Assembly: GCA_964408805.1 (NCBI GenBank)
Contig: CAYPAV010000010.1
Location: forward strand, 124,001 to 188,000
Origin: CAYPAV01 sp964408805
GTDB taxonomy: Bacteria; Pseudomonadota; Alphaproteobacteria; UBA8366
Length of the DNA stretch: 64,000 nt
Direction: 5' to 3'
The notes beneath the pieces are model-generated. The model worked only from the letters and a program-made list of their open reading frames with translations. It was not told the origin of the DNA and did no database searches. Shown here piece by piece: positions 1 through 8,558 of the stretch (position 1 is the first letter of the stretch; each line of letters starts with the position of its first letter). The position numbers and the translations under genes were made by a program.

Positions 1-129
1 CAGGATCATCAACGTAAGGCGCAGCAAGTTGCGCAGCCGGCGGCGGCGAGGCCGGGCCGGCGAATATTCGGGCCGAGTCTCCTCGGTCTCCGTAGTCTCT
101 TCCGTTTCTTCTTGGTTTTCTTCACTCAT
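1..129 (-). CDS. HlyD/EmrA-like membrane fusion protein, N-terminus only (cut by window edge)
   Basis: The minus strand opens with ATG at 129 and stays open for 43 codons to the window edge. The translation begins with an acidic, Glu/Thr-rich tail, then an arginine cluster (RPRRRR) and the beginning of a hydrophobic stretch (LRLTLMIL). A cytoplasmic tail followed by a membrane anchor is the usual start of HlyD/EmrA-type periplasmic adaptor proteins. The ATG directly follows the marR stop codon, so the two are probably co-transcribed; a MarR regulator followed by an EmrA-type adaptor and an EmrB-type pump is a common arrangement. The adaptor identity is inferred from context and this short N-terminus only. 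Confidence 0.5.
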   Translation of the reverse strand, partial: MSEENQEETEETTETEETRPEYSPARPRRRRLRNLLRLTLMIL

Positions 130-636
130 TCAATCGGCCGCTCCCACGGCGAGTTGCGCTTCATTCTCGGCGGTCACCTCGGTTGCGTCCGCCTCTATGA
201 GATTGGACTTGATCTTCATCAGGTTATTGATCAGCCGGGTGCGGTCCGTCGCCGAAAATCCGGCCAGCGCGGTCTCCCGGGTTTCGATCAGGACGGCCGC
301 CAACTGGTCCAGGATGGGGCGCGATTTGTCGTCGAGGAATAGGCGCCAAGCGCGCCGGTCCGTCGGATCCCGCCGCCGTTCCACCCATCCGCTTTCCTCG
401 AGCCGATCGATGTGGCGGCTAAGCGTTACGTCCTCGACCTCCAAGAGCGCGGCCAATTCACCCTGCCGGGCGCCTTCATGCCGGCGCATGAACATCATGA
501 CCCGCCACTGTGCCCGCGTCAGGCCCAGATCCCGCGCCTTGCGGTCGAAACGATTGCGCATTTGACGGGAGACGTCATTGACGAGAAAGCCCAAATTACG
601 GTCCAGGTCCTCATCGAATTTATCAGTTTCGATCAT
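130..636 (-). CDS. MarR family transcriptional regulator
   Basis: The 168-residue protein has the MarR fold order: an N-terminal dimerisation helix, a winged helix-turn-helix at about residues 38-105, and C-terminal helices. The wing carries the typical DPTDRRA signature. MarR proteins bind short palindromes as dimers and usually repress efflux or stress genes until an aromatic ligand releases them. It is the first gene of a leftward unit whose next gene looks like an efflux adaptor, so regulation of that pump is the natural inference. An AT-rich inverted repeat lies just upstream of its start and could mediate autoregulation. The family is clear; the ligand is unknown. Confidence 0.88.
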   Translation of the reverse strand: MIETDKFDEDLDRNLGFLVNDVSRQMRNRFDRKARDLGLTRAQWRVMMFMRRHEGARQGELAALLEVEDVTLSRHIDRLEESGWVERRRDPTDRRAWRLFLDDKSRPILDQLAAVLIETRETALAGFSATDRTRLINNLMKIKSNLIEADATEVTAENEAQLAVGAAD

Positions 637-656
637 GATCTAATTTTATTGTGCTA

Positions 657-669
657 GCTTATTATAAGC
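657..669. promoter_or_regulatory. Putative MarR operator
   Basis: GCTTA-TTA-TAAGC is a perfect 5-bp inverted repeat with a 3-bp spacer, in an AT-rich patch about 20-33 nt upstream of the marR start codon. Position and form fit a MarR autoregulatory operator. This is inference from symmetry and location only. Confidence 0.35.
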
Positions 670-766
670 AAACTTTATTTAAGCGTGCTCTTTATGAGCG
701 GGCTTGGAAAATATCCCTTGCGACGATGAGTCGCGCCGCACGAGGAAGACCAGGGTCCTGGTAAAC

Positions 767-994
767 ATGTTCGTCCCTTTTTGGCTTCCCCTTGTGATGT
801 TGGCGCAGATCGCCTCGCTGATCTCGTTGACGATCTTCGCTCTCGTGAACTTCGCGCTGCTATCGATCAAGCATCGACTCGGATCGAATCTCCAGGCTTT
901 CGAGATGTCCAAATGAGTACCATTGATCGGCGGATTCCTCAGCGCCGCCTTCGCCGCCTATCAGATCATCGAATATTCCGGCGTTTTGAACTAG
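767..994 (+). pseudogene. Small hydrophobic ORF interrupted by an in-frame TGA
   Basis: From ATG 767 the frame encodes a strongly hydrophobic segment (WLPLVMLAQIASLISLTIF and onward) followed by KHRLGSNLQAFEMSK, then TGA at 914-916. The same frame continues without shift into another hydrophobic run (LIGGFLSAAFAAYQIIEY) and ends with TAG at 992-994. Two membrane-like segments in one frame on either side of a stop suggest a small two-helix membrane protein disrupted by a nonsense change, although chance is possible at this size. No family was recognised. An alternative TTG start lies at 704. The remainder of the gap up to 1184 shows nothing else convincing. Confidence 0.28.
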
Positions 995-1184
995 TATCGC
1001 CTCGTGATCACCGATATTTCGGTTGTGCCTCCAGGGGTCTATCGCTACCTTGAAATTTCCGTCGCAAGCGGGGTAACCGGGTGGGACAATGCTTCGCGCG
1101 ACAGGTTTCGTTGCGGCAGGGAACGAGAGGCAGAGGGTCATCGGGGTGAAGCAGCGGTTCGTTGAAATCTGGAAATGTGTGGCG

Positions 1185-2978
1185 ATGTCGCGCTTCGGCG
1201 CGTTGATTGCAGCCATGTTCCGCGAGCGCGAACTGATTCTCCGCGTCGACGGCGAAATTCGTTATCTGCGTTTGACCCGACCGTTGCAGATCGCCGCGGC
1301 CTCCCTCGCGACGCTGGCCTTCGCCTGGTTCGTCGGAATGACGGTCCTGTGGGATCTGCAACGCGATGTCATCGCGGCCAAGAATTTCGAGATCAAGGAC
1401 TCCGGGATTGCCTACGAAAAGCTTCTCGACGATGTCCTGGCCTATCAGAAAAAAGTTGCGCGCGCGACGGGCAAGCTCCGCGGCAAGCACGCCTATTTGC
1501 TGCGGCAAATGTCGGATGGCGAGCCAGGAAGCGTAGCCGTCGGCGGCGTTGTCAAGAAACCGCGAAAGGCGCCGGTCGATTCCGACGAGGCCTTTGAGGC
1601 GCGACAATCGCTTCGGCTGCATCTCACCCAGGTCGATATCGAACTCGAACAAATGACCGAGACGACGAACCTTCTCGAGGGGTCGCTCAACAAGGTGAAG
1701 GCGCGCCTCGCGCGCGCCGAGCAAGAGCGGGAGAGCATCGCCCGAAAGGGAAATTCGCTTCAGGACCAAGTGCGCGAGTTGCAGGACAATTTGGTGACGG
1801 CGCGGGCGCGGGCCGGCAGGCTCGACCGGCTCAAGAAGGATATTGAGGGCAGTCTGCTCCGCGCGCGAGAGAGTTACTCGAAGGTCGTCGAGGAACGCAC
1901 TGGTCTCGAACGACGAAAGCGGGAATTGGAGAACGATCTCGGCGCTTCCCGGCAGCGCGGCGACAAACTCCAGGGCGAAGTCACCAAACTCGCCCAGGAT
2001 CTGGACCAATCGCGTGAGAAGATCGTCACCGTGGTTGGTCATCGCTCGGTGTTGCAGGCGCTGGTATCACGGCTCGAAAAACAGCTTCAGGGCGCCGAGA
2101 CCCAGATCGGCCGTCTGGAGAAGGATTTCCGGTCCGTGATCGGTCGGTTGCAGAAGGCGACGGGTGGTCGGGACGGCGCGAATGGTGATTTGGCGGGCGC
2201 TGAAAAGCCGTTCTCGGAGCAGGCAAATATACTGTTCGGCCAACTCGCGGAATTGCAAACATCCCAGGAAACCATTCTGGACCAGCTCCGCAAGCGAACC
2301 TCACGCAATGTCGTAGAGGCCGAACAGGTGATTCGCATGACCGGCCTCGATCTCGCCAAGATCATCAAGGGAGCCGGCGGTTTGCCGGCCGGCCAGGGTG
2401 GCCCGTTGATCGCGAGCGAGGCGGCGAACGGTACCGAAGCGGTTCTCGCGTCCACCGTGCACGATCTCGACAACCACCTCTCGAGATGGGAGATCCTGAG
2501 ATCGGCTCTGCGATCGATGCCGCTCATCTCGCCGGTTGATTTCTATCATGTGGCTAGCCATTACGGGAAACGGCGAGATCCGATCACCCGGCGGCGCGCG
2601 ATGCATTTCGGTGTCGATCTGGCCGGTTGGCGAAAGGCGCCGGTTTATTCGGCGGCATCGGGCAAGGTGGTGTTCGCCGGCCGCAAGGGCCGGTTCGGCA
2701 AAATGGTCGAGATCGACCACGGCAATGGGATACGGACCCGATATGGCCACTTGGATCGAATTTCGGTTCGCAAGGGCCGGAAAATTTCCCACCGCACGAA
2801 GATCGGTCTTCTCGGCAGTACCGGGCGCAGTACCGGACCGCATGTTCATTATGAAATCTTGTTCAACGGGAAACATTTGGATCCGTTGAAATTCATCAAG
2901 GCAGGCAGGCATGTTTTCAAAGAGCCAAAAGCCGCAACCAAAAAACCCAAGAGGAAGCGAAAAAAAGGCACCGGTTAA
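1185..2978 (+). CDS. M23 family metallopeptidase with N-terminal membrane anchor and coiled coil
   Basis: Predicted envelope peptidoglycan endopeptidase. After a short cytoplasmic segment there is one transmembrane helix (LQIAAASLATLAFAWFVGMT), then a long Glu/Arg/Lys-rich coiled coil covering roughly the middle third, and a C-terminal LytM/M23 domain. The zinc ligands are visible as HFGVD (His and Asp) and HVHYE (second His). A basic tail (KKPKRKRKK) ends the protein. The frame is open from 1089, but the first 32 codons look unlike the family and the ATG at 1185 (MSRFGALIAAMFRERELI) fits better; 1089 has the better ribosome site, so the start is uncertain. The 3' end overlaps the bactofilin gene by 68 nt, indicating a coupled pair. 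Confidence 0.88.
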   Translation: MSRFGALIAAMFRERELILRVDGEIRYLRLTRPLQIAAASLATLAFAWFVGMTVLWDLQRDVIAAKNFEIKDSGIAYEKLLDDVLAYQKKVARATGKLRGKHAYLLRQMSDGEPGSVAVGGVVKKPRKAPVDSDEAFEARQSLRLHLTQVDIELEQMTETTNLLEGSLNKVKARLARAEQERESIARKGNSLQDQVRELQDNLVTARARAGRLDRLKKDIEGSLLRARESYSKVVEERTGLERRKRELENDLGASRQRGDKLQGEVTKLAQDLDQSREKIVTVVGHRSVLQALVSRLEKQLQGAETQIGRLEKDFRSVIGRLQKATGGRDGANGDLAGAEKPFSEQANILFGQLAELQTSQETILDQLRKRTSRNVVEAEQVIRMTGLDLAKIIKGAGGLPAGQGGPLIASEAANGTEAVLASTVHDLDNHLSRWEILRSALRSMPLISPVDFYHVASHYGKRRDPITRRRAMHFGVDLAGWRKAPVYSAASGKVVFAGRKGRFGKMVEIDHGNGIRTRYGHLDRISVRKGRKISHRTKIGLLGSTGRSTGPHVHYEILFNGKHLDPLKFIKAGRHVFKEPKAATKKPKRKRKKGTG

Positions 2979-3417
2979 GGCGGTTGTCCCGTCGATAATC
3001 AGCCAGAATTTGCGGATTTCGGGTAATTTGGCGACGGAGGGCGATGTCCAGGTGGAAGGCATCGTTGACGGCGATGTCGCGAGCAAACTGTTGACCGTGG
3101 GCGAGTCCGCGACGATCAACGGCGCCATCATGGCCGACGTGGTCCGAATTTCCGGTACTGTGAATGGCGAAATCACCGGCCGGGTGGTCGAATTGGCCAA
3201 GACCGCGAACATCACCGGCGATATCAACCATCATTCCCTGGCAATTGAGGCCGGTGCCTTCGTTCAAGGGCTTTGCTGGCACATCGACGACAAGCGCCAA
3301 GGGATCGCGGGGGCGCTTCCCAAGCCGAATTTGGTTGTCGCAGGGTCGGATGGCGGCAAGAAGGACAATGATGAAACCGCGCCCAAAGCCGAAACTGGCA
3401 AGGCCGCGGCAGGGTAG
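2911..3417 (+). CDS. Bactofilin (polymer-forming cytoskeletal protein)
   Basis: The 168-residue protein has a central right-handed beta-helix domain at about residues 28-118 with the repeating hydrophobic/glycine pattern of bactofilins (ISGNLATEGDVQVEG, DGDVASKLLTVGE, GTVNGEITG). The N-terminus is basic and disordered and the C-terminus is Lys/Ala-rich, both usual. Bactofilins self-assemble without nucleotide at the inner membrane and recruit cell-wall enzymes that shape stalks, curvature or poles. The start lies inside the preceding M23 gene in another frame, which repeats the known genetic pairing of bactofilins with M23 peptidases. The partner is therefore probably the upstream peptidase. 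Confidence 0.93.
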   Translation: MFSKSQKPQPKNPRGSEKKAPVKAVVPSIISQNLRISGNLATEGDVQVEGIVDGDVASKLLTVGESATINGAIMADVVRISGTVNGEITGRVVELAKTANITGDINHHSLAIEAGAFVQGLCWHIDDKRQGIAGALPKPNLVVAGSDGGKKDNDETAPKAETGKAAAG

Positions 3418-3432
3418 GATCGCCGCCAGGCG

Positions 3433-4281
3433 TTACAATTCCTTGAGGAAGGTATCCAGCGCGCCGAGCACTTCGGGCTCGACCAATGTCGGCGTGTGCC
3501 CGGTGCCCGGCACCGTGATCCGAAGCAGAGTCGGGTGCTCGTTCGCCATTCGCTGAAATGTGTCCACGGTCAGTACGTCCGACACCTCGCCTCTGACCGC
3601 CAGCACCGGGAGCCGGCGCAAGCTCCGGAATACCGGCCAGAGGTCTGGTACCGGGGGACCGTCTCGCAATGTCTCGACCAGCCGCACGTCCCAGTCGAAG
3701 TGTAGCAGGCCGTCCTCACCCTTGCGGAAAGTCCCTTCGGCGGCGGCGCGCCAATCCGCGGGCGTCGGCAGCGTAAGATTGGGCATGAAGTCGCGAAGGG
3801 CCGCGACGGCGTCATCCCAATTCGGCTGCGGGCGGTCCTCTGCGATATAGTCAAGGATACGCGCCAAGCCCGGTCCGCCGACATCCGGGCCGACATCGTT
3901 CAACACCACCGCCTTCAGGACGCTCGGCATCATCGCACCCAATCCCATGGCGAGAAGCCCGCCCATCGAGGTGCCGATCGCCACAATATGATGACAGCCG
4001 ACGACTGCCAGGAGCTGGCGGAGATCGTCGAGATAGACCGACGGAATGTAATTGCCGGGATCGCTGTCGTAGTCGGAGCGGCCGCGGCCCCGGTAATCGG
4101 GGCAGATGACCCGCCGCGTCGCCGCGAGCCTTGTCGCCAGGCCGTCGAAATCGCGGCTGTTCCGCGTCAGTCCCGGCAGGCAAAGTGCGGCGGTCTCGGT
4201 TCGTGAGGAGTCGCCGTATTCCCTGTAAAAGAGCGACAGGCCGTCGAATGCCGTATATCGGCCCTCGCGGTACGCGGCCAT
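3433..4281 (-). CDS. Alpha/beta hydrolase
   Basis: 282 residues with the alpha/beta hydrolase fold. The nucleophile elbow is GTSMGG (Ser), the acid is probably in the VRGEVSDVL strand-loop, and the catalytic His is in GTGHTPTL. An N-terminal FYREYGDS strand and the CPDYRGRGRSDYD oxyanion-region motif are typical. Its start is one base after the stop of the haloacid dehalogenase-like gene, so the two form one leftward unit and may act in the same dehalogenation or ester-cleavage route. The substrate cannot be told from sequence. It converges on the bactofilin gene with a 15-bp gap. Confidence 0.85.
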   Translation of the reverse strand: MAAYREGRYTAFDGLSLFYREYGDSSRTETAALCLPGLTRNSRDFDGLATRLAATRRVICPDYRGRGRSDYDSDPGNYIPSVYLDDLRQLLAVVGCHHIVAIGTSMGGLLAMGLGAMMPSVLKAVVLNDVGPDVGGPGLARILDYIAEDRPQPNWDDAVAALRDFMPNLTLPTPADWRAAAEGTFRKGEDGLLHFDWDVRLVETLRDGPPVPDLWPVFRSLRRLPVLAVRGEVSDVLTVDTFQRMANEHPTLLRITVPGTGHTPTLVEPEVLGALDTFLKEL

Positions 4282-4282
4282 T

Positions 4283-4969
4283 TTAGAGGCCTAAGAGAGG
4301 CGGCAAGCCTTCCAGGGTCTCGATCTCGGCGCGCGGCGTGCCCGGCAATTGCTCCGGAGGTTGACCGAACCGGTTGACCCAGGCGACCTGGAAGCCGAAA
4401 TGGGCGGCGGCGTGGGCGTCCCAGGCGTTCGACGACATGAAACAGATGCTCTCGGGTGCGCAATCGAAGCGGTCGGTCGCCATCGCGTAGACACGGGGGT
4501 CGACCTTGTAGACGCCGAGCGTATCGACCGACAGCACCGCGTCCAGCCGGTCGCCGATCGCCGCGTTTTCGACCGCCGAGGACAACATGTCCGGCGACCC
4601 ATTGGAAAGGATCGCGGTCTTGAATCCGCCCGTCCGAAGCGTCTCCAGGACCGAAGGCACTTCCGCGTAGCAGTTCAGCGCCAGATACATATCCATCAGT
4701 TTCTCGCGAAGGTCCGGATCGCTCAATCCGGTCTCGTCCAGCGCAAAATCCAAGGCCTCTCCGGTGACTTGCCAGAAAGGGGCATATTCCCGCATCAGGC
4801 TGCGCAGCCAGGTGTATTGCAGCTGTTTGAGACGCCAGGTGTTCGATACTTGATCGGCCTTGTCGCCGAGATCGTCCCGGCATTTCGCGGCCGCCGAATG
4901 GACGTCGAACAAGGTGCCGTAGGCATCGAAGACGCAGGCGACGACGCCGTCGATCTTGGTTCCCGTCAT
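4283..4969 (-). CDS. Haloacid dehalogenase, type II
   Basis: A HAD-superfamily hydrolase of about 228 residues. Motif I is FDAYGTLFDVHSA, with the first Asp as nucleophile; motif II is ILSNGSP; the later SSNAWDAHAA segment matches the L-2-haloacid dehalogenase group, which replaces halogen by hydroxyl via an aspartyl ester. The ATG at 4969 was chosen over a TTG three codons upstream because a GGGAGGGG ribosome site lies about 9 nt before it. It is followed after one base by the alpha/beta hydrolase gene. Phosphatase activity cannot be excluded, but the sequence pattern favours the dehalogenase branch. Confidence 0.87.
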   Translation of the reverse strand: MTGTKIDGVVACVFDAYGTLFDVHSAAAKCRDDLGDKADQVSNTWRLKQLQYTWLRSLMREYAPFWQVTGEALDFALDETGLSDPDLREKLMDMYLALNCYAEVPSVLETLRTGGFKTAILSNGSPDMLSSAVENAAIGDRLDAVLSVDTLGVYKVDPRVYAMATDRFDCAPESICFMSSNAWDAHAAAHFGFQVAWVNRFGQPPEQLPGTPRAEIETLEGLPPLLGL

Positions 4970-5000
4970 TTCGCTCAACCCCTCCCAGGTAACCTTGTCG

Positions 5001-7010
5001 TTAGGGTGTCGATTTCTTCGGTGGCGGTAGACTTTCGGCGAGCGAGAGCGCCATGCGGAGACCGTCCCGGCGTCCCCGATAGACGGTGAAATTCTCCAAG
5101 ACCCGCTGCACGTAGTTTCTGGTCTCGTAAATCGGTATGGACTCGATCCAATCGACCGCCGCCTCGACCGACCGACCGGGATCGCCGAAATTCTTCAACC
5201 AGCGTTTCACCCGATGAGGCCCGGCATTGTAGGCGGCGAGCGCCAGGATCGGCGATCCGTTGTAATCGCGCAGCAAGCCCGAGAGATAGGCCCGCCCGAG
5301 GGTGATGTTGTATTTCGGATCGCGGATCAGGCGAGCCCGGCGATAGGGGAGCCGAAGGCGCCGTGCCACCGTATGCGCCGTTCGCGGCATGAGCTGCATC
5401 AACCCGCGCGCACCCTGGTGGCTGATCGCCTTCGGATCGAAGGCGCTTTCCTGGCGCACCAGCGCCTTGATGAAGGCGGGATCCGGGACCCGGTGCCCGT
5501 TCGCCGCGAGATCCGGATAACCGGCGACACCAAGCACGACGCCGGCGCGAATGGCTCTCTTGGCGACGCTGACCGCGAGGTCGTTGCGCGCCGACTCCCG
5601 CGCCAACCGAGCCAATGCCTGCCAATCGCCGGGTTTCTCCGTGGTGCGAATCAAGCGGCGAATGAAGGGGTCAATCTCCCGCCGCACGCCGATGGCGGCC
5701 AGTGTCCGCACCACCTTGACCAGTTCCCGTCCCTCGAAGGCGGCCTTTTCGGCTGGTGTCTGCGTCGGCTCCGAAGGCAGGTCGCCGCGGAGCGGCGGTG
5801 GCAGGTTCGCGGCCGCCAATTGACCGTAATAGGTGGTCACATGCCGCGCCGCGTTGGCATACCATAGCCGCGCGATGTCAATCCGTCCCGCCGCCGCGGC
5901 GGCGCGACCGGCCCAATAGGCGGCCCGCGCCCGGCTCACCGGATAGGCGACCCTGTCGAACATGTGCTTGAAATGCTCGAAAGCATCGACCGGCCGCTTC
6001 AAGCCGCGGAGCGCGATCCAGCCGGCGAGCCATTCCGCCTCGGCATAGGCGAGGCCCTCCTTGTAGGGATGCTTCGCGATCAGGCCGTAGGCATCGGCGA
6101 TCCGACCCTCGCGCAGGAGCCAGCGCCCGAGCATCCGCCGCTCCAACCACCAACGCTTCGGTTGCACGCCGGGCACGGGGTTACCCTTCATCATGTCGAG
6201 GGCAGGTTCGTAGAGCCGGTTTTTACGCCGCCAACGGGTGCGTTCGTAGATCAAGCCGGGATCCGCACGGAGTGCGGGCGGTACCTTTGAGACCGCGTAA
6301 TCCACCCCCGGCGCGCGGCGCATCAACGCGATCCGGGCCAGGCCGAGCCATTGATAGTCGTGCGACATCCGCCGCAACTGCCGCCGCGCTGCCGAGATGC
6401 GTCGATCCCAGAGCAGCCGGTCGAGCCGTGCCGCGTGGTCTTTTCCGCGCAAGAGCTTTCGGTAGCGTTTGCGGAATTGACGTTCGATCCGATAGCCGAT
6501 ATCGAGCTCGATCCACGCCTTCCGCGCGAGCGCGGTCGCCTCCACCCGGCGTTTCGCCGCCAAGAGGGCCCGCACGTGATGAAACGCGCCATCGCCGGAG
6601 ACCGGCGCGTTTCCGGTGAACCAAGCCAGGAGCTTCTCCGGCGGCGTGGTGTGATCGATGGCCTCCTCGGCCCGGCGCCGCAAGCGCCGGCGTTGCGGCC
6701 ATGCCGGGTTCCGGTCGATGAATTCGACGATCTTTTCGAAGTCGAAGCCGGAATTTCCGTCGACGATGCGCTTCCAGGTCAGGATCTTACGCGGAAACGC
6801 ATCCTTCGCCCGCGCCGCATGCCGTGTCGCCGCTTTCCAGTCACCCTTGTCGGCCGCCTTGAAGGCACGCCGGTAGGCCGCCTTGTCGGCCGCGGTCATC
6901 GCCGCCGCCTGCGACGCCGTCGCCATTGCCAGCAGCGGCAATAAACACAGGGTCAATCGCGTTTTCGCCCAAGGGGTCAAGGCGTTCGCTCGCTTCTCCG
7001 ATCGCGCCAC
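5001..7010 (-). CDS. Soluble lytic murein transglycosylase (SLT family)
   Basis: 669 residues: a signal peptide (LTLCLLPLLAMATASQAAA), a long alpha-superhelical region rich in Arg/Ala helices up to about residue 500, and a C-terminal lysozyme-like SLT domain. The catalytic Glu is in VRQESAFDP, followed by the family motifs HQGARGLMQLMP and LALAAYNAGP. Lytic transglycosylases cleave the MurNAc-GlcNAc bond of peptidoglycan and leave 1,6-anhydro ends, in the periplasm. Length and architecture match Slt70-type enzymes. It is transcribed away from dapA; the two share the 7011-7135 intergenic region. Confidence 0.93.
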   Translation of the reverse strand: MARSEKRANALTPWAKTRLTLCLLPLLAMATASQAAAMTAADKAAYRRAFKAADKGDWKAATRHAARAKDAFPRKILTWKRIVDGNSGFDFEKIVEFIDRNPAWPQRRRLRRRAEEAIDHTTPPEKLLAWFTGNAPVSGDGAFHHVRALLAAKRRVEATALARKAWIELDIGYRIERQFRKRYRKLLRGKDHAARLDRLLWDRRISAARRQLRRMSHDYQWLGLARIALMRRAPGVDYAVSKVPPALRADPGLIYERTRWRRKNRLYEPALDMMKGNPVPGVQPKRWWLERRMLGRWLLREGRIADAYGLIAKHPYKEGLAYAEAEWLAGWIALRGLKRPVDAFEHFKHMFDRVAYPVSRARAAYWAGRAAAAAGRIDIARLWYANAARHVTTYYGQLAAANLPPPLRGDLPSEPTQTPAEKAAFEGRELVKVVRTLAAIGVRREIDPFIRRLIRTTEKPGDWQALARLARESARNDLAVSVAKRAIRAGVVLGVAGYPDLAANGHRVPDPAFIKALVRQESAFDPKAISHQGARGLMQLMPRTAHTVARRLRLPYRRARLIRDPKYNITLGRAYLSGLLRDYNGSPILALAAYNAGPHRVKRWLKNFGDPGRSVEAAVDWIESIPIYETRNYVQRVLENFTVYRGRRDGLRMALSLAESLPPPKKSTP

Positions 7011-7135
7011 CAGATATGCTACTTGAGGTGCCCGCGACCAACAAGGGGTGGTATTGACCGCTTGAGCGCTTTACGCCTCTCCGGCCAAGCGGTTATGGTG
7101 CGCGATCATAAAACATGCGGATAGGGGGTATCACC

Positions 7136-8011
7136 ATGTTCAATGGCTCGATTACCGCGCTCATTACGCCATTCAAGAACGGCGATGTCGATGAAGCCAG
7201 CTTCGAGGCCTTCGTCGATTGGCAGATCAACGAGGGAGCCAACGGGCTGGTGCCCGTGGGGACGACCGGCGAGTCGCCGACCCTGAGCCATGACGAACAC
7301 AAACGGGTGGTCGAGATCTGCATCGACGTTGCCAAGGGTCGGGTGCCGGTCATCGCGGGTACCGGATCGAATTCGACCGACGAGGCGATCGATCTGACGC
7401 AGCATGCGAAGTCTGCGGGTGCCGACGGCGCGTTGGTGGTTTGCCCCTATTACAACAAGCCGACCCAGGAAGGCCTCTATCTCCACTACAAGGCCATCGC
7501 CGAATCCGCCGATATCCCGATCATCATATACAACATTCCGGGCCGGTCGGTGGTCGACATGTCGGTCGAGACGATGGCGCGGCTTTCGCGCCTGGCCAAC
7601 ATCGCGGGCGTGAAGGATGCGACCTGCGATCTGGCCCGTCCGCTGAACAGCCGCTTGGCCAGCGCCGAGGGCTTCGTTCAGTTATCCGGCGAGGACGCGA
7701 CCATCGGCGCCTTCCTCGGCCAGGGTGGAGATGGCTGTATCTCGGTCACCTCGAACGTGGCGCCGAAGATCTGCTCGGAGATGCATGCGGCCTGGCAGGC
7801 GCGCGACATCGACGGTTTCGCCGAACGGCGGGATCGCCTGGCGCCCATTCACGATGCCCTCTTCTGCGAGACAAGCCCGGCACCGGTGAAATACGGCGCC
7901 CATCTTCTCGGCAAGTGCGATCCCGGGTGTCGCCTGCCGATCGCGCCCCTATCGGATGACGGCCGCGAGACGGTCCGCGCGGCGATGGTTCATACGGGGC
8001 TGATCAACTAG
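7136..8011 (+). CDS. dapA: 4-hydroxy-tetrahydrodipicolinate synthase
   Basis: A TIM-barrel lyase/aldolase of 291 residues that condenses pyruvate with aspartate semialdehyde, the first committed step of lysine and diaminopimelate synthesis. The N-terminus FNGSITALITPF, the GTTGESPTL loop, YNIPGR (catalytic Tyr) and the Schiff-base Lys in AGVKDATCD are all present. The ATG at 7136 follows a GGGGG ribosome site; the frame is open seven codons further upstream but that extension is not family-like. smpB follows 60 bp downstream on the same strand and is probably co-transcribed. Confidence 0.96.
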   Translation: MFNGSITALITPFKNGDVDEASFEAFVDWQINEGANGLVPVGTTGESPTLSHDEHKRVVEICIDVAKGRVPVIAGTGSNSTDEAIDLTQHAKSAGADGALVVCPYYNKPTQEGLYLHYKAIAESADIPIIIYNIPGRSVVDMSVETMARLSRLANIAGVKDATCDLARPLNSRLASAEGFVQLSGEDATIGAFLGQGGDGCISVTSNVAPKICSEMHAAWQARDIDGFAERRDRLAPIHDALFCETSPAPVKYGAHLLGKCDPGCRLPIAPLSDDGRETVRAAMVHTGLIN

Positions 8012-8071
8012 CTTTGCCGTTGGTGCCGGTGCGCCGGGATCTAATCGACTGGGATTTGGAGCGCCCTGATC

Positions 8072-8545
8072 ATGGCCGAGAAAGCCGGCGCCGGCACGAT
8101 GGTGGCGCAGAACCGCCGCGCCCGGTTCAACTACGAGATCGAGGACACGCTTGAGGTCGGCCTGGTGTTGCAGGGCAGCGAGGTGAAATCACTCCGCGGC
8201 GGCAGTGCCAGCATCGCCGAATCCTATGCCGGGCCGAAGGATGGCGAACTCTATCTGCTGAATGCCCATATCCCGGAATACAAGCAGTCGGGCCAGGACA
8301 ATCACGCGCCCCGGCGCCCCCGGAAACTTCTGGTCCACAAGCGCGAAATGGAGCGCCTGATGGCCGGGGTTCAGCGCGGCGGCTACACCTTGGTGCCGCT
8401 CCGTCTCTATTTCAACGACCGCGGGATCGCCAAGTTGGAACTGGCACTCGCCAAGGGCAAGAAGCGCCACGACAAACGCCAATCCGAAAAGGCCCGCGAC
8501 TGGAAGCGCCAGAAAGACCGTCTGATGCGGGGTGATCACGGGTGA
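8072..8545 (+). CDS. smpB: SsrA-binding protein SmpB
   Basis: A 157-residue small basic protein that binds tmRNA and delivers it to stalled ribosomes for trans-translation. Family landmarks are the N-terminal NRRARFNYEIEDTLEVGLVL, the QGSEVKSLRGG loop, the PLRLYFNDRGIAKLELALAKGKK core and the basic C-terminal tail (KKRHDKRQSEKARDWKRQKDR cut at its usual length) that mimics the missing codon-anticodon helix. It lies behind dapA and converges with the ThuA gene across 13 bp. The tmRNA gene itself was not seen in this window. Confidence 0.97.
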   Translation: MAEKAGAGTMVAQNRRARFNYEIEDTLEVGLVLQGSEVKSLRGGSASIAESYAGPKDGELYLLNAHIPEYKQSGQDNHAPRRPRKLLVHKREMERLMAGVQRGGYTLVPLRLYFNDRGIAKLELALAKGKKRHDKRQSEKARDWKRQKDRLMRGDHG

Positions 8546-8558
8546 GGGGTGCTATCCG

